Shown one piece after another: positions 9,489 through 17,539 of a DNA stretch of 64,000 nt; the stretch's first letter is position 1, and each line of letters opens with the position of its first letter. The DNA is from Cellulomonas marina (lineage in GTDB: Bacteria; Actinomycetota; Actinomycetes; Actinomycetales; Cellulomonadaceae). Both the position numbers and the translations under genes were made by a program. Location: the NCBI RefSeq assembly GCF_900111925.1, contig NZ_FOKA01000006.1:124001-188000 (forward strand), read 5' to 3'. The notes under the pieces are model-generated. The model made no database searches and was not told where the DNA came from. It saw nothing but the letters and a program-made list of their open reading frames with translations.

Positions 9489-10415
9489 ATGCGCTGGTAC
9501 ATCGGACGCCGGCTCCTGCAGGTGGTCCCCGTGTTCCTCGGGGCCACGCTGCTGCTCTACGCCCTGGTCTTCCTGCGGCCGGGTGACCCCGTGGCCGCGC
9601 TCGGCGGTGAGCGGGGCCTGCCCGAGGCCGTGCAGGAGCAGATCCGGGCCGAGTTCAACCTCGACCAGCCGTTCCTCGTGCAGTACCTGCTCTACCTCAA
9701 AGGCATCTTCACGCTGGACTTCGGCGTGACCTTCGCCGGGCGCGACGTGCTCGAGGTCATCGCCCAGGCGCTGCCCGTCACGTTCCAGCTCGCGCTCATG
9801 GCCCTGCTCATCGAGGCCGTGCTCGGCGTCGGGTTCGGCCTGCTGGCCGGGCTGCGCAAGGGCGGCGTCTTCGACTCGACCGTGCTCGTGCTGAGCCTGC
9901 TGGTCATCGCGGTGCCGACGTTCGTCATCGGCTTCGTCCTGCAGATCGTCGTCGGCGTCAACCTGGGCTGGCTGCCCGTGACCGCGGGACGGGACCCGGA
10001 CGTGGTGAGCCTGCTCATGCCGGCCGTCGTGCTCGCGGCGACGTCGTTCGCCTACGTGCTGCGGCTGACCCGCACCTCGGTGCAGGAGAACCTGTCGGCG
10101 GACTTCGTGCGGACGGCGCGGGCCAAGGGCCTCTCGCGCGGGCAGGTCACGACCCGCCACGTGCTGCGCAACTCGCTGATCCCCGTCGTCACGTTCCTCG
10201 GCGCCGACCTGGGCGCGCTCATGGGCGGCGCCATCGTCACCGAGGGCATCTTCAACATCCGCGGGGTCGGCGGGACGCTCTACGACGCGATCACCCGCGG
10301 CGAGAACGCGACCGTCGTCTCGCTGACGACCGTCCTCGTGCTCGTCTACATCGTCGCCAACCTGGTGGTCGACCTGCTCTACGCCGCGCTGGACCCGAGG
10401 ATCCGTTATGCCTGA
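9489..10415 (+). CDS. Peptide ABC transporter permease (DppB/OppB family)
   Basis: A 308-residue inner-membrane permease with about six membrane segments. The N-terminus RRLLQVVPVFLGATLLLYALVF and the following RPGDPVAAL are hallmarks of the DppB/OppB group. The EAA loop that contacts the ATPase is visible near residues 205-235 (ARAKGLSRGQVTTRHVLRNS). It forms one half of the transmembrane channel together with the next gene, which it overlaps by 8 bases. The Shine-Dalgarno is weak (GGAAG about 10 bases before ATG 9489). Confidence 0.94.
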   Translation: MRWYIGRRLLQVVPVFLGATLLLYALVFLRPGDPVAALGGERGLPEAVQEQIRAEFNLDQPFLVQYLLYLKGIFTLDFGVTFAGRDVLEVIAQALPVTFQLALMALLIEAVLGVGFGLLAGLRKGGVFDSTVLVLSLLVIAVPTFVIGFVLQIVVGVNLGWLPVTAGRDPDVVSLLMPAVVLAATSFAYVLRLTRTSVQENLSADFVRTARAKGLSRGQVTTRHVLRNSLIPVVTFLGADLGALMGGAIVTEGIFNIRGVGGTLYDAITRGENATVVSLTTVLVLVYIVANLVVDLLYAALDPRIRYA

Positions 10416-11406
10416 GACCCCGCACACCGCCGGCCCGGCCGCGACCGCCGGCCCCGCCCGTGCGCCCCGCACGCCCCGTCCCGGGCAGGAGCACGTGGCC
10501 CGGGCGGCCGACGGGGGCGGCCTCGGCGCGGTCGACGCCGTCTCCACCACGGACGCCCCCGCCGGCTTCTGGCGCGAGGCGTGGCGCGGGATGCGCCGCC
10601 GCCCGCTGTTCTGGGTCTCCGGCGCGATCATCGTGCTGGTCCTGCTCGTGGCGGCGCTGCCCGACCTGTTCAGCGCGACGGACCCCCGCTCGTGCGTGCT
10701 GGCCAACGCGCTCGACGGCCCGACCGGCGGGCACCCCTTCGGGTTCGACCGCCAGGGCTGCGACATCTTCTCCCGCACGATGCACGGCGCTCGGGCGTCG
10801 GTCACCGTCGGCGTCCTGACCACCGCACTCGTCGTGGTCGTCGGCACCCTCGTCGGGGCGCTGGCGGGCTACTTCGGCGGGTGGGCGGACACGATCCTGT
10901 CCCGCGTGACGGACATCTTCTTCGCGATCCCGCTGGTGCTGGCCGCGATCGTCATCATGAGCATCTCCCGCGACCGGACGGCGCTCACGGTGGCGCTGGT
11001 GCTGGCCTCGTTCGGCTGGACGAACATCGCGCGCATCACCCGCGGCACGGTCATGTCCGTGAAGACCAACGAGTTCGTCACCGCGGCGCGGTCGCTGGGG
11101 ATGGGGCGCACGGCGATCCTCTTCCGGCACGTGCTGCCCAACGCGGCGGCGCCGATCATCGTCTACGCGACGGTCGCGCTCGGGACGTTCATCGTCGCCG
11201 AGGCCACGCTGAGCTTCCTCGGCATCGGCCTGCCGCCGTCCACCGTCTCGTGGGGCGGCGACATCTCGCAGGCGCAGGGCGCCATCCGCACGAACCCCGA
11301 GATCCTCTTCTACCCGGCCGGGGCGCTCGCGCTCACGGTGCTGGGCTTCATCATGATGGGCGACGTGGTCCGCGACGCCCTCGACCCCAAGGCGCGCACC
11401 CGATGA
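10408..11406 (+). CDS. Peptide ABC transporter permease (DppC/OppC family)
   Basis: A 332-residue permease, the second channel subunit. It has an unusual 50-residue Ala/Pro-rich cytoplasmic head, then FWREAWRGMRRRPLFWVSG and the first helix, an external loop (HPFGFDRQGCDIFSRTMHGARAS) typical of OppC, and five further helices. The EAA loop is TAARSLGMGRTAILFRHVLPN. GAGGA ends 6 bases before ATG 10408, inside the preceding gene, indicating coupled translation. The stop overlaps the ATPase start by 4 bases (ATGA). Confidence 0.94.
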   Translation: MPETPHTAGPAATAGPARAPRTPRPGQEHVARAADGGGLGAVDAVSTTDAPAGFWREAWRGMRRRPLFWVSGAIIVLVLLVAALPDLFSATDPRSCVLANALDGPTGGHPFGFDRQGCDIFSRTMHGARASVTVGVLTTALVVVVGTLVGALAGYFGGWADTILSRVTDIFFAIPLVLAAIVIMSISRDRTALTVALVLASFGWTNIARITRGTVMSVKTNEFVTAARSLGMGRTAILFRHVLPNAAAPIIVYATVALGTFIVAEATLSFLGIGLPPSTVSWGGDISQAQGAIRTNPEILFYPAGALALTVLGFIMMGDVVRDALDPKARTR

Positions 11407-13214
11407 GCACCTCCTCGACCCCCGCCCGCCCCTCCGCCACCCCTCCCGCCGGCCCCGGCACGCCCCTCGACCGGTCCGTGCCCCTGCTCGAGGTGCGCGG
11501 CCTGGAGGTCTCGTTCCGCACCGCGGTGGGCGAGGTCCAGGCCGTGCGCGGCGCGGACCTGACCGTCTACCCCGGGCAGGCGGTGGCGATCGTCGGCGAG
11601 TCCGGCTCCGGCAAGTCGACGACCGCGCACGCGATCATCGACCTGCTGCCGGGCACCGGCCGCGTGACGGGCGGGAGCATCCGCTTCGGCGGGCGGGAGC
11701 TCGTCGGGCTGGGCCGCAAGGACGTCGAGCGGCTGCGCGGCGCCCAGATCGGGCTCGTGCCGCAGGACCCGATGTCCAACCTCAACCCGGTCTGGCGCGT
11801 CGGGACCCAGGTCGACGAGGCGCTGCGGGCCAACGGCTTCACGGGCTCGCGCGCCGACCGTTCCCGCCGCGTGGCGGAGCTGCTGGCCGAGGCCGGCCTG
11901 CCCGACGCGGGGCGCCGGGCGAAGCAGTACCCGCACGAGTTCTCCGGCGGCATGCGCCAGCGCGCGCTCATCGCCATCGGCCTCGCGTCGCGCCCGCAGC
12001 TGCTCATCGCCGACGAGCCGACCTCGGCGCTCGACGTCACCGTGCAGCGGCAGATCCTCGACCACCTCGAGGGCCTCACCCAGGACCTCGGCACGGCCGT
12101 CCTGCTCATCACGCACGACCTGGGCCTGGCCGCCGAGCGCGCCGAGCACCTCGTCGTCATGTACCGCGGCCAGGTCGTGGAGTCCGGGCCCGCGCGGCAG
12201 ATCCTCGCGGACCCGCAGCACCCGTACACGCGGCGGCTCGTGTCGTCCGCGCCGTCGCTGGCCTCGCGCCGCATCCAGGTCGCGCACGAGCGCGGCGCGG
12301 CGCCGGCGACGACGGCCAGGGCGGGTGCGGCGGGCTCGTCGGCGACCACGGCCGTCGGCGCCGCCGACCTGCTGGCGCACCACGCGGGCGAGGCCGAGGC
12401 GACGCCGCGCGAGGCGATCGTCGTCGCCGAGCACCTGACGAAGGTGTTCCCGCTGCGCGGCGGCGGGCGCGGCGCATCGGACTTCATGGCCGTCGACGAC
12501 GTGAGCTTCTCGCTCGCGCGCGGGCGCACCCTCGCGCTCGTCGGGGAGTCGGGGTCCGGCAAGTCCACGGCGGCCAACATGGTGCTGGGCCTGCTCGAGC
12601 CGACCTCGGGCACGGTCCGGTTCGACGGGCAGGACGTCGCGGCGCTCGACCGCCGGCAGCAGTTCGCGTTCCGGCGGCGGATCCAGCCCGTGTTCCAGAA
12701 CCCCTACGGCTCCCTGGACCCGCAGTACTCCGTGTACCGGTCCCTGGAGGAGCCGCTGCGGCTGCACAAGGTCGGCACGCCGAAGGAGCGCGAGGGCCGC
12801 ATCCGGGAGCTGCTCGACATGGTCGCGCTGCCGGCGTCGACGATGCGGCGCTTCCCCAACGAGCTGTCGGGCGGGCAGCGCCAGCGCGTCGCCGTGGCGC
12901 GGGCGCTCGCGCTCAGCCCCGAGGTCATCGTGCTCGACGAGGCCGTGTCCGCCCTGGACGTGCTGGTCCAGGCCCAGGTGCTCGAGCTGCTGGCCGGCCT
13001 GCAGGAGGAGCTCGGCCTGGCCTACCTGTTCATCACGCACGACCTGGCGGTGGTCCGGCAGATCGCCGACGCCGTCGTCGTCATGCGGCAGGGCAAGGTC
13101 GTCGAGCACGCCTCCACCGACGAGGTGTTCGACTCCCCGCGGGAGCAGTACACCCGCGACCTGCTGGCGGCCATCCCCGGCGGCGGGCTCGAGGCCGAGG
13201 CCGTCCGGGGCTGA
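11403..13214 (+). CDS. Peptide ABC transporter ATPase, DppD-DppF fused in one chain
   Basis: A 603-residue cytoplasmic protein carrying two complete ABC cassettes that power the importer. First cassette: Walker A GESGSGKST at about residue 65, signature FSGGMRQR at about 180, Walker B LLIADEPTSALD. Second cassette: Walker A GESGSGKST at about 381, signature LSGGQRQR at about 488, Walker B VIVLDEAVSALD. Each has the C-terminal YTRRLVSSAP or YTRDLLAAIP element of the peptide family. An Ala-rich linker of about 60 residues joins them. The fusion is common in actinobacteria and replaces separate D and F genes. Last gene of the operon; a hairpin follows. Confidence 0.95.
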   Translation: MSTSSTPARPSATPPAGPGTPLDRSVPLLEVRGLEVSFRTAVGEVQAVRGADLTVYPGQAVAIVGESGSGKSTTAHAIIDLLPGTGRVTGGSIRFGGRELVGLGRKDVERLRGAQIGLVPQDPMSNLNPVWRVGTQVDEALRANGFTGSRADRSRRVAELLAEAGLPDAGRRAKQYPHEFSGGMRQRALIAIGLASRPQLLIADEPTSALDVTVQRQILDHLEGLTQDLGTAVLLITHDLGLAAERAEHLVVMYRGQVVESGPARQILADPQHPYTRRLVSSAPSLASRRIQVAHERGAAPATTARAGAAGSSATTAVGAADLLAHHAGEAEATPREAIVVAEHLTKVFPLRGGGRGASDFMAVDDVSFSLARGRTLALVGESGSGKSTAANMVLGLLEPTSGTVRFDGQDVAALDRRQQFAFRRRIQPVFQNPYGSLDPQYSVYRSLEEPLRLHKVGTPKEREGRIRELLDMVALPASTMRRFPNELSGGQRQRVAVARALALSPEVIVLDEAVSALDVLVQAQVLELLAGLQEELGLAYLFITHDLAVVRQIADAVVVMRQGKVVEHASTDEVFDSPREQYTRDLLAAIPGGGLEAEAVRG

Positions 13215-13228
13215 GGCGCTGACGTCCG

Positions 13229-13257
13229 GGGCCGGGCCGGTCCGACCGGCCCGGCCC
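13229..13257. terminator. Bidirectional hairpin terminator
   Basis: A 13-bp stem (13229-13241 with 13245-13257) with a 3-base loop in the 58-base gap between two convergent genes. Confidence 0.75.
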
Positions 13258-13272
13258 GGCCCGCGCGGGGTG

Positions 13273-14289
13273 TCAGCCGCGCGCGAGGGGTCGGGCCCGC
13301 TCCGCCAGGGTGGTGAGCAGCGCCGCCGCCGTGGCGGCGTCGTCGACCGTCACCACGAAGGTCCGCCCGCCCGTGCGGCTCACCTCCAGCGCGTCGCCCG
13401 TGCGCAGCACGTACCCGACCCGTCCGCCGCGGCCGAGCCGGTAGCCCCAGCCGCCGAAGTCCGCCAGCGGTCGGACGTGCGTCGCCCGGGCGCCGAGGAC
13501 CTCGTCGAGCGGGATGCGGTAGCGCGGCCACCCGAGCGGGGAGCGCGCGGTCAGCCCGGTGGCGTCGACCGTCACGACGACGACGGCGCCGGTGACGACG
13601 AGCGCGGCCAGCGCCGCGACCAGCACGAGCAGGCCGGGTATCCGCAGCCCCACGGCCAGCGCGGCGACGAGCAGCGTCGCCCCGCCGCCGAGCGCGACGG
13701 CGACCCGGCTGACGACCCGGCCCGTCCACACCGCACGCTCCTGCGGGCCCAGCGGGAGGCGCGGCCCGTCGAGAGGCCCGGGGTCCGTCGCCGGTGCGGA
13801 GGCGTCCGCGGGGACCGCCCACGCGCACAGCCCGCCGAGCACGAGCCCGGCGACGACCGCGCCGGTCACCACCGGGTCGACGTCCGGCGTGCGGGCGGCG
13901 TCCGCCAGCCCCCGCTGCAGGGCGAGCACCCCGGCGACGAGCACCGCGCCGAAGGCCGCCAGGCCGGCCGCCAGCCCGACGCCGATCCGACGGGTCATCG
14001 CGTCCCGCCCCCACCGCACGGCGACGAGCCACCCCGCGACGGCCAGTGCCGCGAACAGGCCCAGGCCGAGCGTGACGAAGGGCCCCAGGGCGCTGTAGCC
14101 GTCGGCGCCGCCGGGTCCGAAGTGCACCGCGACCGGGTCGGGCAGCCGCGACCGCCACGACGCGACGAGCGCTGCAGCCGTCCCGAGCGTCACCGCCGCG
14201 GGCACCAGCGCCAGCACCGTGCTGGCCGTGCGGTGCGGCACGGTCGGCCGGGTCGTCCCGACGGGGCTGGTGAACGGGCGGCTGCTCAT
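13273..14289 (-). CDS. DUF1648-domain membrane protein
   Basis: A 338-residue integral membrane protein. After a first helix (VLALVPAAVTLGTAAALVASW) comes the DUF1648 core LPDPVAVHFGPGGADGYSA, then paired helices. A C-terminal cytoplasmic part (residues about 225-338) resembles a PH-like fold, with ARSPLGWPRYRIPLDEVLGARA. Related DUF1648 proteins include SdpI-type immunity and envelope proteins; the function here is not established. Its start overlaps the stop of the GntR gene by 4 bases, an arrangement typical of YtrA-type regulators and the membrane protein they control. Confidence 0.8.
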   Translation of the reverse strand: MSSRPFTSPVGTTRPTVPHRTASTVLALVPAAVTLGTAAALVASWRSRLPDPVAVHFGPGGADGYSALGPFVTLGLGLFAALAVAGWLVAVRWGRDAMTRRIGVGLAAGLAAFGAVLVAGVLALQRGLADAARTPDVDPVVTGAVVAGLVLGGLCAWAVPADASAPATDPGPLDGPRLPLGPQERAVWTGRVVSRVAVALGGGATLLVAALAVGLRIPGLLVLVAALAALVVTGAVVVVTVDATGLTARSPLGWPRYRIPLDEVLGARATHVRPLADFGGWGYRLGRGGRVGYVLRTGDALEVSRTGGRTFVVTVDDAATAAALLTTLAERARPLARG

Positions 14290-14654
14290 CGGTCCTCCTG
14301 CTGGCTCAGGGCGTCCTTGAGGAGGCCCACGGTGGTGGCGGGCGCGAGCCCGCGGGCGCGGGCGGCGGAGACGAGGGCGGCCACGGCCGCGTGCACCGGG
14401 TCCAGGTCGCCCGCGGCGTGCGCGGCGACGACCGCCCCCCGCCCGCGGCGCAGCTCGACGAGGCCCTCGTCGCGCAGCTCGCCGTACGCCCGCAGGACCG
14501 TGTGGAGGTTGACGTCGAGCGACGCCGCGAGGTCGCGCGCGGTGGGCAGGCGGGCGCCGGGCCGCAGCTCGCCGCGCAGCACCGCGGCGCGCACCTGCGC
14601 CGCGAGCTGGGCGAACAGCGGCTCGGTCGAGCCGGGGTCGATCCGGAGGAGCAC
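14286..14654 (-). CDS. GntR-family regulator, YtrA subfamily
   Basis: A 122-residue DNA-binding protein. Residues about 5-75 form the winged helix (PLFAQLAAQVRAAVLRGELRPGARLPTARDLAASLDVNLHTVLRAYGELRDEGL). The short C-terminus of about 45 residues is the minimal dimerisation region of the YtrA group, with no large ligand domain. Start GTG 14654 lies 6 bases after a TAGGGT -10 box, so the transcript is probably leaderless. A 7-bp inverted repeat spans its promoter, which suggests autorepression. It is co-transcribed with the DUF1648 membrane protein. Confidence 0.9.
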   Translation of the reverse strand: MLLRIDPGSTEPLFAQLAAQVRAAVLRGELRPGARLPTARDLAASLDVNLHTVLRAYGELRDEGLVELRRGRGAVVAAHAAGDLDPVHAAVAALVSAARARGLAPATTVGLLKDALSQQEDR

Positions 14655-14660
14655 GGAACG

Positions 14661-14690
14661 ACCCTACTTGTTTGAGGACAACTAGAACAA
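14661..14690 (-). promoter_or_regulatory. Leaderless promoter of the GntR operon
   Basis: On the minus strand TTGTTC (14690-14685) and TAGGGT (14666-14661) are 18 bases apart. The -10 ends 6 bases before GTG 14654, so the predicted +1 is the start codon itself. Confidence 0.65.
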
Positions 14691-14692
14691 GT
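14666..14692. promoter_or_regulatory. Likely GntR (YtrA-type) operator
   Basis: Perfect inverted repeat ACTTGTT (14666-14672) and AACAAGT (14686-14692) separated by 13 bases. It covers the -35 to -10 span of the GntR promoter and the last base pairs of the upstream SDR gene. It is AT-rich against a very GC-rich background. Confidence 0.65.
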
Positions 14693-15603
14693 TATGGACG
14701 GCGCCAGTCGTCCGACGTCATGTGCGAGCCCGCCATCGGCCCCATCTGCAGCATCCCGCCGTCGACGACCCACGACGCGCCGTTGACGTAGGCGCCCTTC
14801 GCGGAGCACAGCAGCTCCACCACCGCGGCGATCTCGCGCGCGTCGCCGGGACGGGCCACCGGGATGCCCGGGCGGTGCGCGTCCTGCACGGGGGCGTCGT
14901 CGGTCTGGCCGGTCATGGGCGTCGCGATCTCGCCCGGGGCGACGGCGTTCACGGTGATCCCGTGCTCGGCCAGCTCGATCGCCGCCGTGCGCACCAGCAG
15001 CCCGATGCCGCCCTTGGCGGCGCAGTAGGCGCCCGCGCCGACCCGCGGCGCGTGCTCGTGCACGGACGTGATGGCGACGACCCGTCCGCCGCGCCCGGCC
15101 GCGATCATCCGGCGCGCAGCCGCCTGCAGGGCGCAGAAGAACCCGTCGAGGTCGATCGTCAGCACCTCGCGCCACTGCTCGAACGGCAGGTCGACGAGGA
15201 GCTGCGACGCCCCGGCGCCGGAGCACAGGACGAGCGCGTCGATGCCGCCCATCGCGTCGGCGAGCTCGTCGACGGCGGTCGAGGCGTCCGTCGGCGTGGT
15301 GAGGTCGAGGTGCCGGACGTGCGCGGTGGCCCCGGCCGCCTCCACCTCGTCGCCCGTCGCCCGGCCGCCCTCCTCGTCGCTGTTGTACGTCACCGCGACG
15401 TGCCGCCCCGGGGCCGCCAGCGCGACGGCCACGGCCCGGCCGATGCCGGAGTCCCCGCCGATGACGACGACGCGCTCGGGCTCGTGCACCTCCCGCGTGA
15501 CGGCCGGGTCGGGCGTGGGGCTGCCGGCCGTGGTGGTCGTGCTGGTGGTGCTGCCGGTCGCGGTGCTGGTGCCGCCGGCCGTGCTGGTGATCGCGCTGGT
15601 CAT
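14692..15603 (-). CDS. SDR-family NAD(P)-dependent oxidoreductase
   Basis: A 303-residue short-chain dehydrogenase/reductase. The nucleotide-binding motif is VVVIGGDSGIGRA (about residues 44-56), the catalytic Ser is in ITSVHEHAPRVGAG, and the Tyr-x-x-x-Lys pair is YCAAK. The end VNGASWVVDGGMLQ is that of the glucose-dehydrogenase-like SDRs. The first 35 residues are almost all Ser, Thr, Ala and Gly, an odd low-complexity extension not needed for the fold. The true start might be downstream, but ATG 15603 has GGAGGG 10 bases upstream. Substrate unknown. Its stop codon lies inside the GntR operator. Confidence 0.87.
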   Translation of the reverse strand: MTSAITSTAGGTSTATGSTTSTTTTAGSPTPDPAVTREVHEPERVVVIGGDSGIGRAVAVALAAPGRHVAVTYNSDEEGGRATGDEVEAAGATAHVRHLDLTTPTDASTAVDELADAMGGIDALVLCSGAGASQLLVDLPFEQWREVLTIDLDGFFCALQAAARRMIAAGRGGRVVAITSVHEHAPRVGAGAYCAAKGGIGLLVRTAAIELAEHGITVNAVAPGEIATPMTGQTDDAPVQDAHRPGIPVARPGDAREIAAVVELLCSAKGAYVNGASWVVDGGMLQMGPMAGSHMTSDDWRRP

Positions 15604-15710
15604 GTGCGGGCGTCCCTCCGTCAGGGGCCCGGTCCGGCACGACCCGTGGACCCGTGAGCGAGTCTCGTCGCGGGGGTCGCGCCGTGCACGGCGGGGTGGC
15701 GCGCAACGGG

Positions 15711-17288
15711 TCAGGCGACCACGGGCTGCCCGACGACGGCCCGACCTGCCCGCAGCTCCGTCGACTCGACGCGGCCCTTGCCGCCGGCCTTGGCGCGGTA
15801 CATGGCGTCGTCGGCGCGGCGCAGCAGCTCGTCGGCGCCGGGCAGCCCGGCCCCGGCGGTGCCGACCGCGACGCCGATGCTCACCGCCACGCGCCCCGTC
15901 CCGCCGGGCAGGGTCACGGGCGCCGCGACGCCGGTCACCAGCCGCTCACCCACGCCGCGCACGGACTCCCCGAAGACGACGGGGTCGTCGTGCGGCCGCG
16001 AGCGCAGCAGGACCGCGAACTCGTCGCCGCCGAGGCGGGCGCACAGGTCGCCGGCGCGCACGTCCCGGCGGAAGCGCTCGGCCACCTCGCGCAGGAGCGC
16101 GTCACCCGCCGCGTGGCCGAGCGCGTCGTTGACGGCCTTGAACCCGTGGAGGTCGCAGAACAGCACCGCGAACGACGCCCCCGACGGGAGCCGGCCGACG
16201 GCCTCCTCCAGCGCCTCCATGAACGCCGCGCGGTTGGGCAGCCCCGTCAGCGGGTCCGTGCGCGCGGCCCGGACGAGCTCGTCCCGGGCGTCCGCGCTCC
16301 GCAGCGCCAGCGCCACCTGGGCCATGACGGTGCGCACGGCGACGACGGCCTCGTCGGGCACCTGACGGGGGGCGCCGAGGAGCATCCAGCCCTCGACCCC
16401 CGCGATGGGCAGGGCGAGCCAGCGGCACGTCTCGTCGGCGGCGGCGTCGAGCAGCCCGGCGGCGTGCGCGGCGACGGGCACGCCCTCGTCGTCGGCGCCC
16501 GGGAGCTCCTGCGGCAGGTCGTGGGGGAGGGCGTCGCGCGGCAGGGCCTGGGGTGTGACGGCGAAGGGACCGGCCGTACCGCGCACGACGAGGAGACCGG
16601 GCGTCGGCTGCACCGTCAGCGCGCGCAGGCCGGGCGTGGTGCGGCAGACGGCGGCCGTCGCGGTCCACGCCGCCTCGTAGATCTCCTCCGTCCCGGTCAC
16701 GGACAGCAGACGCGTGCCCAGCGCGGCCAGCGCCTCCTGCCGGCCCTGCGCCTGCTCCCGCGCGAAGAGGTGGACGGCGAGGTGCCGGGCCACGAAGAGG
16801 ATGACCAGCGCGAGGGGGAGGGACGCCAGGAGGGGCGCGGCCTGCGCGGGACCGGTGTGGCCCGGCACGTGCGGCCACAGCGCGAGCGACCCGACGAGGC
16901 CCGCTGCGAGGAGGAGCGTGTGCAGCAGTGCCCGGTGCGCCGTGCCGTAGAGGGCCCGCGACCACAGGGAGGCGAAGGCGAAGCCGGACGCCATGGCGGG
17001 GACGGGCACCGCGGCCGTGACGAGCAGCGCCGCCAGGGCCTCCGACACGTCGTCGACGGGCGTGACGCGCGCACGACGGTAGCGCCGCACCCAGACCGCG
17101 GACAGCGCCACCGACCCCGTCAGCACCAGGACGACCGCCTCGGGTGAGCCGCCCGTCAGCGCCCCCGGCAGCGTGAGCGCCAGCGACAGGAGCGCGCTGC
17201 CGCAGAACAGCCACCGCGTGCGCTGCACCAGCCCGTCGGGCCCGCGCAGCCACCTGCGGCCCTGCACCGTGCGTCCGCCGTCCACCAC
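15711..17288 (-). CDS. Membrane-bound diguanylate cyclase (GGDEF) with GAF-like sensor
   Basis: A 525-residue protein: about six membrane helices in residues 25-170 (a MASE-like sensor), a GAF-like domain in about 180-345, and a GGDEF domain in about 355-510. The active-site loop is RLGGDEF, with the I-site RAGD five residues before GGDEF, so product feedback is expected. It makes cyclic di-GMP from two GTP. The family normally governs attachment versus motility, and in actinobacteria also development. A tandem array of palindromes (17429-17481) lies 141-193 bases upstream of its start, and the same palindrome precedes the next c-di-GMP gene. Confidence 0.9.
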   Translation of the reverse strand: MVDGGRTVQGRRWLRGPDGLVQRTRWLFCGSALLSLALTLPGALTGGSPEAVVLVLTGSVALSAVWVRRYRRARVTPVDDVSEALAALLVTAAVPVPAMASGFAFASLWSRALYGTAHRALLHTLLLAAGLVGSLALWPHVPGHTGPAQAAPLLASLPLALVILFVARHLAVHLFAREQAQGRQEALAALGTRLLSVTGTEEIYEAAWTATAAVCRTTPGLRALTVQPTPGLLVVRGTAGPFAVTPQALPRDALPHDLPQELPGADDEGVPVAAHAAGLLDAAADETCRWLALPIAGVEGWMLLGAPRQVPDEAVVAVRTVMAQVALALRSADARDELVRAARTDPLTGLPNRAAFMEALEEAVGRLPSGASFAVLFCDLHGFKAVNDALGHAAGDALLREVAERFRRDVRAGDLCARLGGDEFAVLLRSRPHDDPVVFGESVRGVGERLVTGVAAPVTLPGGTGRVAVSIGVAVGTAGAGLPGADELLRRADDAMYRAKAGGKGRVESTELRAGRAVVGQPVVA

Positions 17289-17428
17289 GGCCCACCGTCC
17301 TGTCGTCGCCGGACACCGGTCCGGGGAGCACGGGCGCCTGCTGCTGGTCGCCCTCGCCCGGACGATCGGCGGCGGTGCGCGCCGGGGCAGGAGCCGTGCG
17401 GCGTGCGGGTGGTCCGGGGCCGTCGGTC

Positions 17429-17481
17429 CACCCGGACGGGTGCACCCGGACGGGTCACGCGGACGGTCACGCGGACGGGTT
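17429..17481. promoter_or_regulatory. Tandem array of a CACCCG-N2-CGGGTG palindrome
   Basis: Two abutting copies, CACCCGGACGGGTG (17429-17442) and CACCCGGACGGGTC (17443-17456), are followed by two related units, ACGCGGACGGTC (17457-17468) and ACGCGGACGGGT (17469-17480). The array lies in the divergent region between the diguanylate cyclase (start 17288) and the dehydrogenase (start near 17540). It looks like a cooperative operator; the binding protein is unknown. Confidence 0.5.
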
Positions 17482-17539
17482 GCGGGAGTGCCACGACGAC
17501 GGACGGCGTTCCCACCGGCCCGCGGGCAGGATGGGGACC

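Noticed and set aside
4809..10847. A 2012-residue open frame on the minus strand
   Set aside because: Only the 4.8-7.4 kb part is coding. The rest is antisense to the peptide importer, whose codon bias, motifs and ribosome-binding sites are clear. High GC removes stop codons in antisense frames.
17289..17539. c-di-GMP riboswitch upstream of GGDEF or dehydrogenase genes
   Set aside because: No conserved riboswitch core could be recognised; the structure there is explained by tandem palindromes.
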